Assembly: GCA_002727195.1 (NCBI GenBank)
Contig: PBWH01000005.1
Coordinates: forward strand, 260,665-324,664
Length of the DNA: 64,000 bases
Origin: Gemmatimonadota bacterium
Lineage (GTDB): Bacteria; Latescibacterota; UBA2968
Reading direction: 5' to 3'
Part shown: one piece after another, positions 45,001-53,457 of the stretch
How the letters are laid out: every line of letters begins with the position of its first letter
How positions within the stretch are numbered: position 1 is the first letter of the stretch
Notes under the pieces: generated by a model
Told to the model about the DNA's origin: nothing
Seen by the model: only the letters and a program-made list of their open reading frames with translations
Database searches by the model: none
Made by a program: the position numbers and the translations under genes

Positions 45001-45220
45001 CTCTGCTATCCTCGGTGTCGCCGAGGCCTACGTCGCACTCGAGCAGCCGGAAATGGCACGCGACTATTGGCAGCAGTGGCTGGATCTTATCGGGGAAGAT
45101 CCCGCATACGAATCCCAGACATCCGCTATCTCGCGTCGCCTAAACGGTGAAGAGAATGCGACCGCCACCTGGTTCTACGAGCAGATCAAGGAGCTCCGCT
45201 CACTGACGGAAAGCCTCTGA
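42065..45220 (+). CDS. Secreted CsgG/TolB-like domain plus TPR repeats
   Basis: A 1051-residue exported protein. It has a signal peptide ([18 protein letters not shown]), then a domain at residues about 28-190 ([57 protein letters not shown]) resembling the nucleotide-binding-like N-domains of CsgG/FlgO/TolB. From about residue 220 there are roughly 22 TPR units up to the end ([26 protein letters not shown], and [21 protein letters not shown]). It is likely a periplasmic or outer-membrane-associated scaffold. It has no close neighbour on its strand. The protein is different from the 10-kb TPR protein, which lacks the CsgG-like domain. Partner unknown. Confidence 0.8.
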   Translation: MKRLPQILLICMLLLVSAAHSGAQQQASVAIFPFGSLSSGDRWITTGLPRDLVEKLIRTPELRPVPLDRIDEQLAAVVPKKSKGPAWLAPSVQRKVGEWLEADLILTGAVGASNSRRSARDFLGGLSIVPSVTPEGSEVWIAAQLIDVHRGVAISWAFAEGSREGFFELQAAIYLQIISDLGIDPGTMPRGTVGRPTEFSAAYKTTLEAEDILLEEREAKHHEKQWRRAIKKLEKSLKIDPSYAKTYTLLGRAYQRQGQLDGALAAFGQSSALDPNYVEPRMAIADFAKMAGDTHAEMRALDSVLEAASWDDTALDRMGQAYERLGQTERAAHYYDRAIRLSDGEPDRLYRAGSVKVSLGEFDKAIEYLDRAVARLPGESPYHVMLTRAYTRAGYLDQAQATLQTAVDIGVESTDLWLAAGELALEKKDYAAAESAFAHVLELQPGRMDARLMVARLRVLRGDHHAAIEAYNAAIADGIPLEDIVEPLAKAFAGAGEKDKAEELYRKALSNQPDNVDWLLARSRILIESMRHAEAIPPLRRLRELHLDHLDATEWLAGAYAVVGNDAEAIRLYRALLVSSPELSHVYVRLGELNYRVRNFESARNAYEDAISAGLGTSDVYAGLGLSEEELRRYRSARTAYQNALDRDRTNAIARAGLHRMRSKIRTPRREPSAAEWAQRGHNRMDSGDIEGAINAFERSIAKRGNNARVLNDLGLAYAMIGDTGRARIAFEKAEQADPSTETAYNLGRLSFQEGKPSEAMLNYQIVLQRDATFLTAALNLSALQASAGDAGSAIQTLSDIREHYPESGAVTISLANAYFQSGELDRAARLYREATGIANGAADAHIGLGNVSLCQGDTTSAADHYQQAIASAPDNPDARVNLGTVLIQQGRYDEAVLEFQRALELNPSDLALYLNLAVLYYHTEQYPESLEYCRAVIEQDASVVEAQRLIGDIAMATEEYQLAVDTYGAVLLQDSGDLSAILGVAEAYVALEQPEMARDYWQQWLDLIGEDPAYESQTSAISRRLNGEENATATWFYEQIKELRSLTESL

Positions 45221-45283
45221 GCGCCTGACCGTATTTCGCCAGGCCATCGTCTAGGCTTTCGCCGTCTGGAGACGTCTCCCACG

Positions 45284-45946
45284 CTACGGTTTCCGCACAC
45301 ACCGGAATCCAAAGGCGTGATCCCGGCTGCCGGGCATCGCCGTATACCGCCCCGAACAGCGGGCAATCCCATCCGTGTTGTTCCAGGCACCACCGCGTAA
45401 CACGCCACGGCTCGATGTCCATTCCCACACGTTTCCGACCATCTCCATCGCGCCGTATGGGCTAACTCCCATCGGCAGGCTACCGACCTCGACCGTACCG
45501 TATCTGGATCGGCCTGTCGGATCATAGTTGGCTCAGTCACGATATCAGCAATGCCCCACGGGTAAGGGTAGGACACAAGACCCGTGCACGCTTGACCCCA
45601 CTCGTCTTCTGTTGGCAGCCGCTTTCCGGCCCATTCGCAGTATACCTCCGCATCCCACAAGTCCACTCCAACGACCGGATGCCACTCGTATCCATCCGGC
45701 GGCTTCCCGTCTTCCCACACGTTCCACCGCCTGAGTCCCCTGCCGATAGAAGAGGGGGCACGTCGCTTTGTCTCGTCAACAAAGCTGGCATAGGCCTCCT
45801 TCGTCACCTCGTGGGTATCGATCCAGAAGCCGCCATCGACCAACAGGACCGTCTCATCCACGACTTCATTTACAGCCCGCGTGGGTGGAGTCGGCCGCAC
45901 AGAGATCGCCTCCGGTAAGGAGCCAGATGAATGTCACGATCAGCAT
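45284..45946 (-). pseudogene. Broken SUMF1/FGE-domain lipoprotein-like gene
   Basis: Reading across frames on the minus strand recovers a SUMF1-fold protein. An ATG at 45946 opens a signal-peptide-like start ([19 protein letters not shown]) that soon stops. Another frame continues [38 protein letters not shown] and YPYPWG. A third frame then supplies [42 protein letters not shown] and [11 protein letters not shown]. So there is a frameshift after the signal peptide, an apparent deletion between VDGG and FWID, and a frameshift near 45530. Copper-binding cysteines of true FGE are absent, so it was a SUMF1-like protein of other function. Its start overlaps the stop of the upstream pseudogene. 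Confidence 0.75.
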
Positions 45947-46749
45947 CGTGGGATCCAGGTCAGCTTTGCGTCGATCATCTTCCACTCGTTGTCGATGCGG
46001 ACGAAGTGAGCCTCGGCCCCGCGATTCACGATGCGCGAGTGAACGGCGGCCTGTGAGTAATCGCGGTTTAACACGATGCTGAAGACCTGTGGATCGATCG
46101 AAATCTGCCAGTTTCCCCAATGCCGGGCGTATAAGCAAGTCAGCTGATTGAGGAACGTCACTCGGTCCCTGGATTCAGGCGTGGAGACAGGTCGGCCCCG
46201 GTGTACTTCGTCACGATAAACTCCCGAAGCACGTTCTCTGTTCGCTCTGTGAGAAACCCGACCTTTACCCGGGAACGCTCACATCAGGGCGATAATTCAG
46301 AATCTTCAGACTCGACCCCGGCGGTGGCGACTCGCCCACGTAGAAGGGCCGTGCCGGAATGGACTGATAGATGTCGAATCGGATTTCGTTCTGGACAAAC
46401 GCGTAGGCAATATCTCGGTAATAATTCGGACCTGCCTGAAGCGACCTGGGTCGTGGTTTTTCCCGCCCGATCGCACTCAGGTCCTTAGGTCGGTAGTAGA
46501 TTCGGAAGATCTCGTATGCGTGACGCTCCGGTTCCAGCTTTACCCGGAGGCTGTCCATCGGCATCGGATGAGTATGGTTGACCAGATCGTCGAACACCGC
46601 CCTCAGGCTGTCGAGCGACTGGCGTTGATACGCGCGATCAAGCCGATCGTGGTCGGACAGGTGGAGACTGTCCGCGAGGTCGTTCGAAAGCGTCTCGGCA
46701 CGCGTAGAAGTCATCAGCAGAAAGACACAGTAGATAAGATCCAGAGCAC
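45940..46749 (-). pseudogene. Broken hypothetical secreted protein, NTF2-like end
   Basis: A GTG at 46749 with GAGGG 7 bases ahead starts a signal peptide (LWILSTVSF) that hits a stop. One frame over, LLMTSTRAETLSNDL resumes and runs to 46265 (RHAYEIFRIYYRPKDL, NYYRDIAYAFVQNEIRFDIYQ). A second frameshift near 46265 is followed by the rest at 45940-46161: VTFLNQLTCLYARHWGNWQI and IVNRGAEAHFVRIDNEWKMID, which looks like an NTF2/SnoaL-type fold. So at least two frameshifts. The gene formed an operon with the SUMF1-like pseudogene, now both dead. No family beyond the NTF2-like end is recognised. Confidence 0.65.
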
Positions 46750-46826
46750 GGTCGAGCCCTCAGGCGTCAGGTGTTACTATAAGGAAATGACACCCCAAAC
46801 CCGCCGCAACCTCCGCAGGACAAAGG

Positions 46827-46856
46827 AAAAAGCCCGACACGTCGTGTGTCGGGCTT
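46827..46856 (-). terminator. Strong intrinsic terminator
   Basis: AAGCCCGACAC and GTGTCGGGCTT form a perfect 11-bp stem with a 5-base loop, followed on the minus strand by TTTTTCC. It is placed to end the transcript of the second PilZ-like gene. Confidence 0.85.
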
Positions 46857-46896
46857 CGATGCAACTACGGGATGTATGTGCTGTCTAGGCGTAGAT

Positions 46897-47049
46897 TCAA
46901 GTCCGCTCGGGATCCTCCTGCCTGCATACGAGCCGCTTCGTGTAGGCCGTACCTTTTGCGGCAAGCATATCCCGGATCTCTCGTCTGATCGCGTGCAGAC
47001 GACCACGTTCTCGTCGCACGCTGATAATCCTGTCCGTGTAGGGAGGCAC
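46897..47049 (-). CDS. Possible 50-aa basic protein after PilZ-like B
   Basis: From a GTG at 47049, 27 bases past the PilZ-like B stop, the frame reads MPPYTDRIISVRRERGRLH and then a region containing REIRDMLAAKG to a TGA. It is Arg-rich and helical in character, and the terminator follows 41 bases later, so it would fit as the last gene of that transcript. There is no good ribosome site. A chance ORF is equally possible. Confidence 0.3.
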   Translation of the reverse strand: MPPYTDRIISVRRERGRLHAIRREIRDMLAAKGTAYTKRLVCRQEDPERT

Positions 47050-47075
47050 GGGGAGTGTTCTTTTCTGACGCCGAG

Positions 47076-48494
47076 TTATCTCTCCAGGTAAGCAAGCAAC
47101 CCGTTGAGGGCCCGATGGATCTCCTTGAAGTGCGGGTTCTCCCTGAGTGCGCGAAGCGGCTCCCACGATTTGACTTCGTAGTTCATCGAATCGTAGTCGG
47201 CCGGGTCGAACCGGAAGGCCACACCCAAGTTGGCGACACGACCCAAATCCTTGCCCGTGTCGATACTTCCATCCACGATCTCCCCGATCACCGGAATCAC
47301 CGGCGGCACGTCAGGCTTGTAGATCGCCAGATCCTGCTGGAAGAACAGTCGCGGGTAGAAGTTTAGCAGCAAACCGGTGCCTTCGAGCAGGGACACCAAA
47401 TGCTCGGGATCTTCAGGTACGGACTCGCCGCCCATCAGGTAGGTCTCGAGAAGAGGGCTGTTCTGCAGGCAGGCGCCGCTCACACTGAAGTCGCGAAGGA
47501 CGACAGGCATACCTGTCTGCTTCTGGATGGATCCCTTGGGGCGGACCGTCAGTACTTTGACGCCGGACTTGTGGACGCGACACACCCATCTATGGTGCAG
47601 ATCAGCGCCCTGGACGAACTCGCGAATCGCAAAGTTCAGGACGACGATATCTCCTTCGCGCAACTCGACATCGTCGCGCTTCGTGTCCAGCCGGTTCGGC
47701 CGCCTCAGATGGATCTGGGTACCCCGGGCTTCACCATCGAGCCCGAGCACAGCGCTGCTTCCGACAGGCACCAAGTCTGTTCGGCCAGACCGCAGGTCGT
47801 GCTCAGCCTTCGAGATATACACCGACCTCAAGTAGTTCGGATTTGACTGGATGTATCTGTGGAAGAGAGCGACCAGCTCTTCTGGCTTCTCGCACGACTT
47901 GACGTCGGCGGGAATGGCATCGTCGCCTGCATAAGGCAGAATTTCCGGGCCGCTGTCCGCGCTCCCGCTCAGCGCCACCCGCTCCGCATACGCGTCGAAC
48001 CGGAAGTGAGGGGCGACCTGTGGACCTTTGATGCCTCGTACATGAGCAAACCTGAGGGATCGACGGTTCTCGTTCTTCTTCACCGGACCAACAGGCTTCA
48101 GCTTGAAACCGATAGCCACGCGGGGCTCCAGATGCTGGAGCAGACGGTCCGTAAACCGAACTCGCTGCACGACCTCGCAGGTCAGGTGGTATGGCGTACG
48201 ATTGTGATGGAAACTCAGGCTGACCTGTTCACCTTTTCCGCGCAGGATGCCGGACGAGAGCTTGTACCCAGCCGGCGGAGCCAGGTAGAAGTGGCCCTCA
48301 CGCGCGTAGAGCTCGTTCGGTCGTGCGTAAAACGTGGCGAGACCGACCTCCTCCTGAACGTCCTCACCAGCGGCATTGGAGACGATCGTGCAGACGGCGG
48401 ATCGTGTATGAAACGCGTTTAGTTTCTTGATCGCAGGATCGCCAGTAGTGGGCCGTTTCTGAGTCGGAGTTTTCTTGAAGATTTTCGCAAGCAT
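47076..48494 (-). CDS. PilZ-like protein with split motif, paralogue B
   Basis: A 472-residue homologue of the gene at 22.1 kb. The same layout is kept: N-terminal YcgR-like domain (RGKGEQVSLSFHHNRTPYHL), RxxxR at Arg144-Arg148 (ENRRSLRFAHV), a middle segment of about 190 residues, DxSxxG at Asp335-Gly340 (VVLRDFSVSGACL), and a C-terminus (RENPHFKEIHRALNGLLAYLER) close to paralogue A. LLLNFYPRLFF matches LLNFYPKLRF of A. The middle and tail are conserved enough to call one family. GGAG lies 6 bases ahead of the ATG. The role in c-di-GMP sensing is inferred only from the motifs. It is followed by a possible small ORF and a strong terminator. Confidence 0.75.
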   Translation of the reverse strand: MLAKIFKKTPTQKRPTTGDPAIKKLNAFHTRSAVCTIVSNAAGEDVQEEVGLATFYARPNELYAREGHFYLAPPAGYKLSSGILRGKGEQVSLSFHHNRTPYHLTCEVVQRVRFTDRLLQHLEPRVAIGFKLKPVGPVKKNENRRSLRFAHVRGIKGPQVAPHFRFDAYAERVALSGSADSGPEILPYAGDDAIPADVKSCEKPEELVALFHRYIQSNPNYLRSVYISKAEHDLRSGRTDLVPVGSSAVLGLDGEARGTQIHLRRPNRLDTKRDDVELREGDIVVLNFAIREFVQGADLHHRWVCRVHKSGVKVLTVRPKGSIQKQTGMPVVLRDFSVSGACLQNSPLLETYLMGGESVPEDPEHLVSLLEGTGLLLNFYPRLFFQQDLAIYKPDVPPVIPVIGEIVDGSIDTGKDLGRVANLGVAFRFDPADYDSMNYEVKSWEPLRALRENPHFKEIHRALNGLLAYLER

Positions 48495-48506
48495 AGGCGC
48501 TCCAGA

Positions 48507-48575
48507 GACCTAAGGTGGTTATGGTAGGCCAGTCTGTGTCTTTAGTGATACTAAAAAACGCTATTTAGTACTATC
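48507..48575 (-). promoter_or_regulatory. Upstream region shared with PilZ-like A
   Basis: On the minus strand GATAGTACT (48575-48567) ends 73 bases before the start codon, exactly the distance seen in front of paralogue A. Between it and the gene are a palindrome TTTAGT-N3-ACTAAA (48541-48555) and a stem GGCCTA/TAGGTC (48507-48530) whose loop contains CATAA, comparable to the leader hairpin of A. Shared regulation is inferred. Confidence 0.5.
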
Positions 48576-48753
48576 GTCCAGGCAGACTGGATCCTCAGCA
48601 CGAAATGGATCTACTCGTCCGTTGGTCTCCCTTTCGCAAGCCCTATGCCACGAACCACCTATCCGCATATACGTATGTTTTACAGATGTTTATGTAGTTT
48701 TTATCTCGCATGGGGGTTCCTTGTCATCGGAAAAACTTTCCACCCGTACACAG

Positions 48754-48784
48754 AAAACCCCCCGGATCCTTCGGATCCAGGGGG
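48754..48784 (-). terminator. Terminator after sat
   Basis: CCCCCTGGATCC and GGATCCGGGGGG form a long stem with a 3-base loop on the minus strand, followed by TTTTC. It is 28 bases past the sat stop. Confidence 0.8.
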
Positions 48785-48811
48785 CCCAACTGTGCTTGTC
48801 TTCTCTGGGCC

Positions 48812-50083
48812 TTAGCCTGCTGCTAGAGCTCCAGACATAGCTTCCGACAGAATCGCCGAGGTACTCTCCCGCATGATCCTCGGATCGACCTGCTCGCCGT
48901 TCTGCAGCAGTTCGCGGACCTTCTTCCCAGATATGAACACCGGATCCTCGCCGTCGTGGTTCTCCATCAGATCCACGCGCCCAAGCGACTCGTAGAACGC
49001 GGCAAACCCGACGTTCACTGGCTTGATCTTCAGGTCGCCCTTCAGATCATTGAAGATCGCCTGCGCATCGAAATCACCCCAGATCGCCGAACCGTCGTGA
49101 TAGGGTGCATCGGCGTGCTTTCGACCGATCACGATATCGGTGAACCCGTAATTCTGGCGATAGATCCCGTGCATCACCGCTTCCTTCGGTCCGCCATAGA
49201 ACATCTTGATATCCAGGCCGAGCAGCAAAACCCGATCGGGCACCGACTCACCCAGCCCCGACCACAGCGCGCCGTCACTATCCCCCTCGCCCAGTGCGCG
49301 TGCTTCGATCAGCGCTTCGTAGGTGTGCATCCGGATCTCGGCGCTCACGTCATCCGACTTCGTCTCACCGATCAACGGATTCAGCACCGCTCCTGCGTTG
49401 GCGCCGTCCTTGAGCAGCTTCTCCAGACCGTAGACCAGGGCATACTCGTGCGCGCGATGCAGGGGATTTCGGGTCTGAAACGCGACCACCCGATCCCAGC
49501 CCTTGACCGCAAGCAGTTCACGGACTGCAGCAGGTGACTTCACGTAGTCTCCGAACGCGGGATGTGTCGCTTGAGGCAGAACGTTGACCCTTCCACCAAT
49601 CAGATGGGTCGCACCCTTGTCCCCTTCCAGCACCATGTCACCGCCAGGATGATCGGTCCGGTCGGTCAGGTAGACGCTGCGGAGATAGGTCTCCTTGTCC
49701 CAAGGGAACACGTCGCTCAGTTCCAGTGAACCGACAATCTCATCAGCCGAGTTCACCAGCGCGACCTCCTCACCTGCCTTCAAGCCCACTGCCGTTTCCG
49801 AATCCACGGGAAACGATATCGGAATGGTCCAGGAGTAGAGCGACCCGTTGTACTCGATTACCGACTCCTCGAGCACCCGGTTATACGTCGCCGAGTCCAT
49901 TGGACCCTCAAGCGGGCTGAGCGCGCCGTCACCAAATCGGTAGACACTGGATAGGTCCGCATCACTGACGGCGACCTTCGTCAGCTGGGAAACACGTGCA
50001 ACAAACGCCTCCCGATCGCCTTCCGGGACCGCACGGTTGACGGGGACATCAAGACCGCCGTGTGGCTGAATCCGACCGCTCAT
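48812..50083 (-). CDS. sat: Sulfate adenylyltransferase (ATP sulfurylase)
   Basis: Converts sulfate and ATP to adenosine 5'-phosphosulfate. It is the single-chain, APS-type form (423 residues) rather than CysDN. Motifs: [18 protein letters not shown] (the QxRNPxHxxH nucleotide site), [16 protein letters not shown] and [13 protein letters not shown] (the GRxHA site), then [11 protein letters not shown]. It lacks the APS-kinase C-domain of fungal enzymes. No cysC, aprAB or sulfate transporter is adjacent. The direction (assimilatory or dissimilatory) cannot be decided. A structured leader with terminator-like ending lies 110 bases upstream. Confidence 0.96.
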   Translation of the reverse strand: MSGRIQPHGGLDVPVNRAVPEGDREAFVARVSQLTKVAVSDADLSSVYRFGDGALSPLEGPMDSATYNRVLEESVIEYNGSLYSWTIPISFPVDSETAVGLKAGEEVALVNSADEIVGSLELSDVFPWDKETYLRSVYLTDRTDHPGGDMVLEGDKGATHLIGGRVNVLPQATHPAFGDYVKSPAAVRELLAVKGWDRVVAFQTRNPLHRAHEYALVYGLEKLLKDGANAGAVLNPLIGETKSDDVSAEIRMHTYEALIEARALGEGDSDGALWSGLGESVPDRVLLLGLDIKMFYGGPKEAVMHGIYRQNYGFTDIVIGRKHADAPYHDGSAIWGDFDAQAIFNDLKGDLKIKPVNVGFAAFYESLGRVDLMENHDGEDPVFISGKKVRELLQNGEQVDPRIMRESTSAILSEAMSGALAAG

Positions 50084-50194
50084 AGGAGAAAACCTCCACC
50101 TGAAATCATAAAGTTGACTTTCCTGATAAACTTCACCTTAAACAGCATCTCAATTTATACGACTCTACCTATAAACACAATACAAAAGCAAAAA

Positions 50195-50264
50195 TCCCTC
50201 TCCCGCGGGAAAGGCTGAATCTGGGTCCGACCGATCCTTCGCGGGCGCAGATTCGTGAGAGGGA
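50195..50264 (-). promoter_or_regulatory. Structured leader upstream of sat, attenuator or riboswitch-like
   Basis: An outer stem TCCCTCTC/GAGAGGGA (8 bp) encloses a perfect GAATCTG/CAGATTC stem. CCCGCG and CGCGGG segments could pair outside it, allowing alternative or pseudoknot folding. On the minus strand the outer stem is followed by TTTTTGCTTTTG, as in an intrinsic terminator, 110 bases before sat. It matches no riboswitch class I can recall. A simple terminator of upstream transcription is the minimal reading. Confidence 0.5.
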
Positions 50265-50380
50265 GGGGCTCAGGTGTATGCAACAACCATTCAAGATCGC
50301 ACGAGAATCACACGTCAACAGGTGCGAGGGCTCGACCGTATCGTCTGCACTTCGTCAATTGCTCGAGTATCAGCTAACTG

Positions 50381-50406
50381 AAAAAAGCCGCCTCTCCGGA
50401 GGCGGC
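50381..50406 (-). terminator. Intrinsic terminator after the HDOD/kinase pseudogene
   Basis: GCCGCCTC/GAGGCGGC forms a perfect 8-bp stem with a 4-base loop, followed by TTTTTT on the minus strand. Confidence 0.85.
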
Positions 50407-50435
50407 CCAAATCCTTCACGCTGCCGCTGGCTAAT

Positions 50436-50889
50436 CTATCCTTGCCGATGCGAGATCGTAAAAGTGTACTTGCCCCCTTCCCTTCCTCACTCTCCACCCA
50501 GATCGTCCCCCGTTTAGCTCCACAAGGCCCTTGGTCAGCGCCAGTCCCAGGCTGGTTCACTCGTAGCGGCGGGCGTAGGTTTCGTCGACCTGCCTGAATT
50601 CCGAAAAAATCAGGTCCTGGAACTCTTTCTTTATGCCGATTCCGGTATCCTAGACCTCAATCTGGACCATATCCTGCTCTTTCAGCTCCACCCGCGTCGT
50701 AACGCTGCCGACTTCCGATACAAAGTCCGCCAGCTCGTTGGCACTCGAGTCACTGCCATCCGCAACTCGTCGGACCCTCCTGACGATCACGGGGAGTGTC
50801 GGCAGGGTCTTGATGTTCCGGAGCCAAGCAGTATGTCTTCGCGATCCATCCCGATCTGTCTCCAAGAGAGCTGTGTCGTCAATCGGCAA
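50436..50889 (-). pseudogene. Decayed HDOD / histidine-kinase gene
   Basis: Across frames the minus strand gives first an HDOD-like segment (IKTLPTLPVIVRRVRRVADG, SSANELADFV). It runs straight into a histidine-kinase ATPase domain: SVTTRVELKEQDMVQIEV, stop, DTGIGIKKEFQDLIFSEFRQVDETYARRYE, stop, TSLGLALTKGLVELNGG, then after a frameshift TIWVESEEGKG and YTFTISHRQG. Two in-frame stops (one replacing a Gly of the G2 box) and at least one frameshift make it non-functional. The junction between HDOD and kinase lacks the usual sequence, so a deletion fused two genes, or a fusion gene decayed. A terminator follows. Confidence 0.8.
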
Positions 50890-51028
50890 CGGTGTCTGGG
50901 GAAGACCGATCTAAGGACCTGACTGAGCACAAACCCTAGTAAAATCTACCCCTTGACGAACAGGGAAATAACGGGAAAAACCAAAGTCAAGCGACAATTA
51001 TCTTGCAGCAGAATGCCCCTGATTCTGC

Positions 51029-51060
51029 AAAAAAAAACCCTCCCGGCGGTGCCGGAAGGG
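51029..51060 (-). terminator. Terminator after tRNA-Lys
   Basis: CCCTTCCGGC/GCCGGGAGGG forms a stem with a 3-base loop, followed by nine T on the minus strand, 12 bases past the tRNA. Confidence 0.85.
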
Positions 51061-51071
51061 CTCTCATTTTC

Positions 51072-51147
<76 letters not shown>

Positions 51148-51236
51148 TTTTGAAATTTCCGGGAAGCCTCTCCCAGAGCGCGTTGAATTTACCGAACGCC
51201 TATACCCTTGTCAAGAAAACGCCCCAAACGACCGAC

Positions 51237-51551
51237 CTACCACTTGAACCCGTCGTTGTCGGCCACCTTCTTGCGCAACTCGGTCGCCCTCATCTCAAGT
51301 TCCTCGTACTTGGTCTCTAGCTCCGTGATCGCGTCCTGGTGCTTGCCGGCTTCCTTCTCGACGTCATCCATCACCTGCTGGACCTTGTTCATCTCTTCCT
51401 TGTGTCGATCCTTGACCCGGAGGACCTCATGCAACTGCGGTCGAATCGACGAAGCCCGTTTGGTGTAATCCACGAGCGTTTGCAGGACGAACAGAATGCA
51501 GCCGAACGTCAGAACCACGAAGATGGTGCCCAGATCGATGTCCAGGCTCAT
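51237..51551 (-). CDS. Membrane-anchored coiled-coil protein
   Basis: A 104-residue protein with an N-terminal transmembrane helix (LGTIFVVLTFGCILFVLQTLV) and a long charged coiled coil (residues 38-95, KDRHKEEMNKVQQVMDDVEKEAGKH). Only a short cytoplasmic tail DNDGFKW follows. No family is recognised. Its ATG overlaps the moaC stop by 4 bases (ATGA), so it is translated with moaC, although nothing in its sequence suggests molybdenum cofactor work. It could be a structural or assembly factor. The 4-base coupling makes it a real gene. Confidence 0.7.
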   Translation of the reverse strand: MSLDIDLGTIFVVLTFGCILFVLQTLVDYTKRASSIRPQLHEVLRVKDRHKEEMNKVQQVMDDVEKEAGKHQDAITELETKYEELEMRATELRKKVADNDGFKW

Positions 51552-52030
51552 GCCTCTTCACCAGGACGGATGTAGGTCCCCGACCGACCACCCGTCTTCT
51601 TGATCAACCGAATGTTCCCGATCACCATAGATTTATCGACCGCTTTGCACATATCATAAATCGTAAGCAGGCTAGCGGACACGGCGGCGAGCGCCTCCAT
51701 CTCGACACCCGTTCGCTCGTCGACCTTGACCGAGCACCTGACCTCAACAGCTTCCGAACCGATCTCGAAGTCGATATCCACGGCCGTCACGGCGATCGGA
51801 TGACACATCGGGATCAGTTCGTGTGCGCGCTTGGCAGCCATGATGCCCGCGATCCGGGCCGTCTCGAGGACGTTCCCCTTGGGCAGCCCGCCCGCCGTGA
51901 TCGCCTCGACCGTCGTCCCTGCCATCGAGATCTGGGCTCCTGCAACCGCTTCGCGAGCCGTAATGGACTTCTCGCTCACGTCCACCATGCGCACACTGCC
52001 GTCAGAATCGAGATGCGTCAGGTCAGCCAT
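51548..52030 (-). CDS. moaC: Cyclic pyranopterin monophosphate synthase
   Basis: Second enzyme of molybdenum cofactor synthesis, acting after MoaA. KSITAREAVAGAQISM, GNVLETARIAGIMAAKRAHELIPMCHPI and KVDERTGVEMEALAAVSASLLTIYDMCKAVDKSM contain the active-site His/Cys, Glu and Asp/Lys residues. IKKTGGRSGTY closes the protein. The length of 160 is normal. It sits between moeA (3 bases upstream) and the coiled-coil gene (4-base overlap). MoaA, MoaD and MoaE are not here. Confidence 0.97.
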   Translation of the reverse strand: MADLTHLDSDGSVRMVDVSEKSITAREAVAGAQISMAGTTVEAITAGGLPKGNVLETARIAGIMAAKRAHELIPMCHPIAVTAVDIDFEIGSEAVEVRCSVKVDERTGVEMEALAAVSASLLTIYDMCKAVDKSMVIGNIRLIKKTGGRSGTYIRPGEEA

Positions 52031-52033
52031 CGT

Positions 52034-53248
52034 TTACCACTCGGTCAGAAGCACGACATCCACCTGCGCACCCGCCGCCACCTCGGCTTGGTCCGTCCCC
52101 ACCACGAAGAGGCTGTTCGCATCGGCGATCGAGAACAGGTCGGCCGAACCGTGATGACCCACCCAACGCGTCGTCCACGATCCGTCAACAAACTCGGTGA
52201 ACGCGGGAACAAACTGCTCCCTTCCGGGCGTCTGAGAGAATGAGGCTTCGAGTGTGGCCGTCACGCGGGGCCGATGACAGTCGACAACGGCCTGCATTTT
52301 CTTGAGCGCGGGACGAACCAGCATCTCCAGACCCACCAGCGAAGAGACCGGATTGCCGGGTAGCCCGAAGACAAGCTTCTGCCCGCAGACCCCGAACGTA
52401 AGCGGCTTCCCAGGCTTCATCTTGATCCGATCGAACAACACCTCGATGCCAAGGTCACGCATCACCCCCTGCACGAGATCGTAGACACCCGCAGACACAC
52501 CACCCGAAAGCAGCAGCACATCGCACGTATCCAGACCCTCCTGCATCACCCGTTGCAGATCCTCAACCGTATCGCCCGCAATCCCCATGTAGCTCGATTG
52601 TCCCTCCGCACGCAACACCTGCGCCGCCATCGAGTATCCGTTGCTGTTCCGGATCTGACCGGGTGCAGGGACATCGTCCGGTTCGACGATCTCGTCACCC
52701 GTCGCGACAACCCCGACAACAGGCCGTCGATAGACCGGTACTTCCGTCACACCCACGGCGGCCATGATCCCTATCTCGGGCGAACGAATTCTGCGGGGTG
52801 CTGTGAGCACTGTATCCCCCGTGCGAACGTCCTCGCCAAGCGGAACCCAGTTCTGTCCGGTGGCAGTTGGCTCGAGAATGCGAACCTGACCGTTCTCCGT
52901 CTCGGTATCCTCGACCATCACGACCGTGTCCGCCCCTTCGGGCATCGGTGCACCCGTCATAATGCGGGAAGCACTCCCGGACTGAACGGTCTTCGTCGGA
53001 ACGGATCCAGCCCGAATCTCTTCGACCACCTCCAACGCCACGGGATCCGACTTCGTGGCGAAGGCGACGTCCGCCCCCACGACGGCGTAGCCATCCATCG
53101 TGGCCTTCTCGAACGGGGGCATGTTGATGTCACTGACGACAGGATCCGCCAGCGTATGACCCAGCGCGTCCATCAGGGGAACAGTCGTTGTCTCTAAAGC
53201 AGTCACGCTGTCCGTTACGATCCGGACAGCTTCGTTCATGGGAATCAT
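52034..53248 (-). CDS. moeA: Molybdopterin molybdenumtransferase
   Basis: Inserts molybdate into adenylylated molybdopterin. VVSDINMPPFEKATMDGYAVVG, SASRIMTGAPMPEGADTVVMVEDTE, GVVATGDEIVEPD, IRNSNGYSMAAQV, LLLSGGVSAGVYDLVQGVM and GLPGNPVSSLVGLEMLVRP are complete MoeA signatures. The ORF extends to a GTG at 53278, but the usual MoeA start MIPMNEAVRIV corresponds to the ATG at 53248, giving 404 residues. It is the first gene of moeA-moaC-coiled-coil. Confidence 0.95.
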   Translation of the reverse strand: MIPMNEAVRIVTDSVTALETTTVPLMDALGHTLADPVVSDINMPPFEKATMDGYAVVGADVAFATKSDPVALEVVEEIRAGSVPTKTVQSGSASRIMTGAPMPEGADTVVMVEDTETENGQVRILEPTATGQNWVPLGEDVRTGDTVLTAPRRIRSPEIGIMAAVGVTEVPVYRRPVVGVVATGDEIVEPDDVPAPGQIRNSNGYSMAAQVLRAEGQSSYMGIAGDTVEDLQRVMQEGLDTCDVLLLSGGVSAGVYDLVQGVMRDLGIEVLFDRIKMKPGKPLTFGVCGQKLVFGLPGNPVSSLVGLEMLVRPALKKMQAVVDCHRPRVTATLEASFSQTPGREQFVPAFTEFVDGSWTTRWVGHHGSADLFSIADANSLFVVGTDQAEVAAGAQVDVVLLTEW

Positions 53249-53457
53249 TTGTAAGGGATAGCTCCAAGCTTGAGGCACAAACGTAACACGCTATTCGATA
53301 AGAATATAAGCTACGTCATCTTCTTTGTCACCAAAGTGGGCGGCGTCTTCGGCCGTGCGTGCTTGACCGTCCCGCTCCGCACCGATACATTCGACTCGCC
53401 GATGATGCACACCCACCGAACCGTCCCGCCTCACTCTAACCACGGAACTGAATCAAG

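Noticed and set aside
45866-46138. 90-aa minus-strand ORF
   Set aside because: Only its last part is meaningful (signal peptide of the SUMF1-like pseudogene); the rest is shadow.
46865-47095. 76-aa minus-strand ORF after split-PilZ B
   Set aside because: It overlaps the PilZ stop in another frame and has neither a ribosome site nor protein-like periodicity. The overlapping 50-aa frame is a slightly better candidate and is listed at low confidence.
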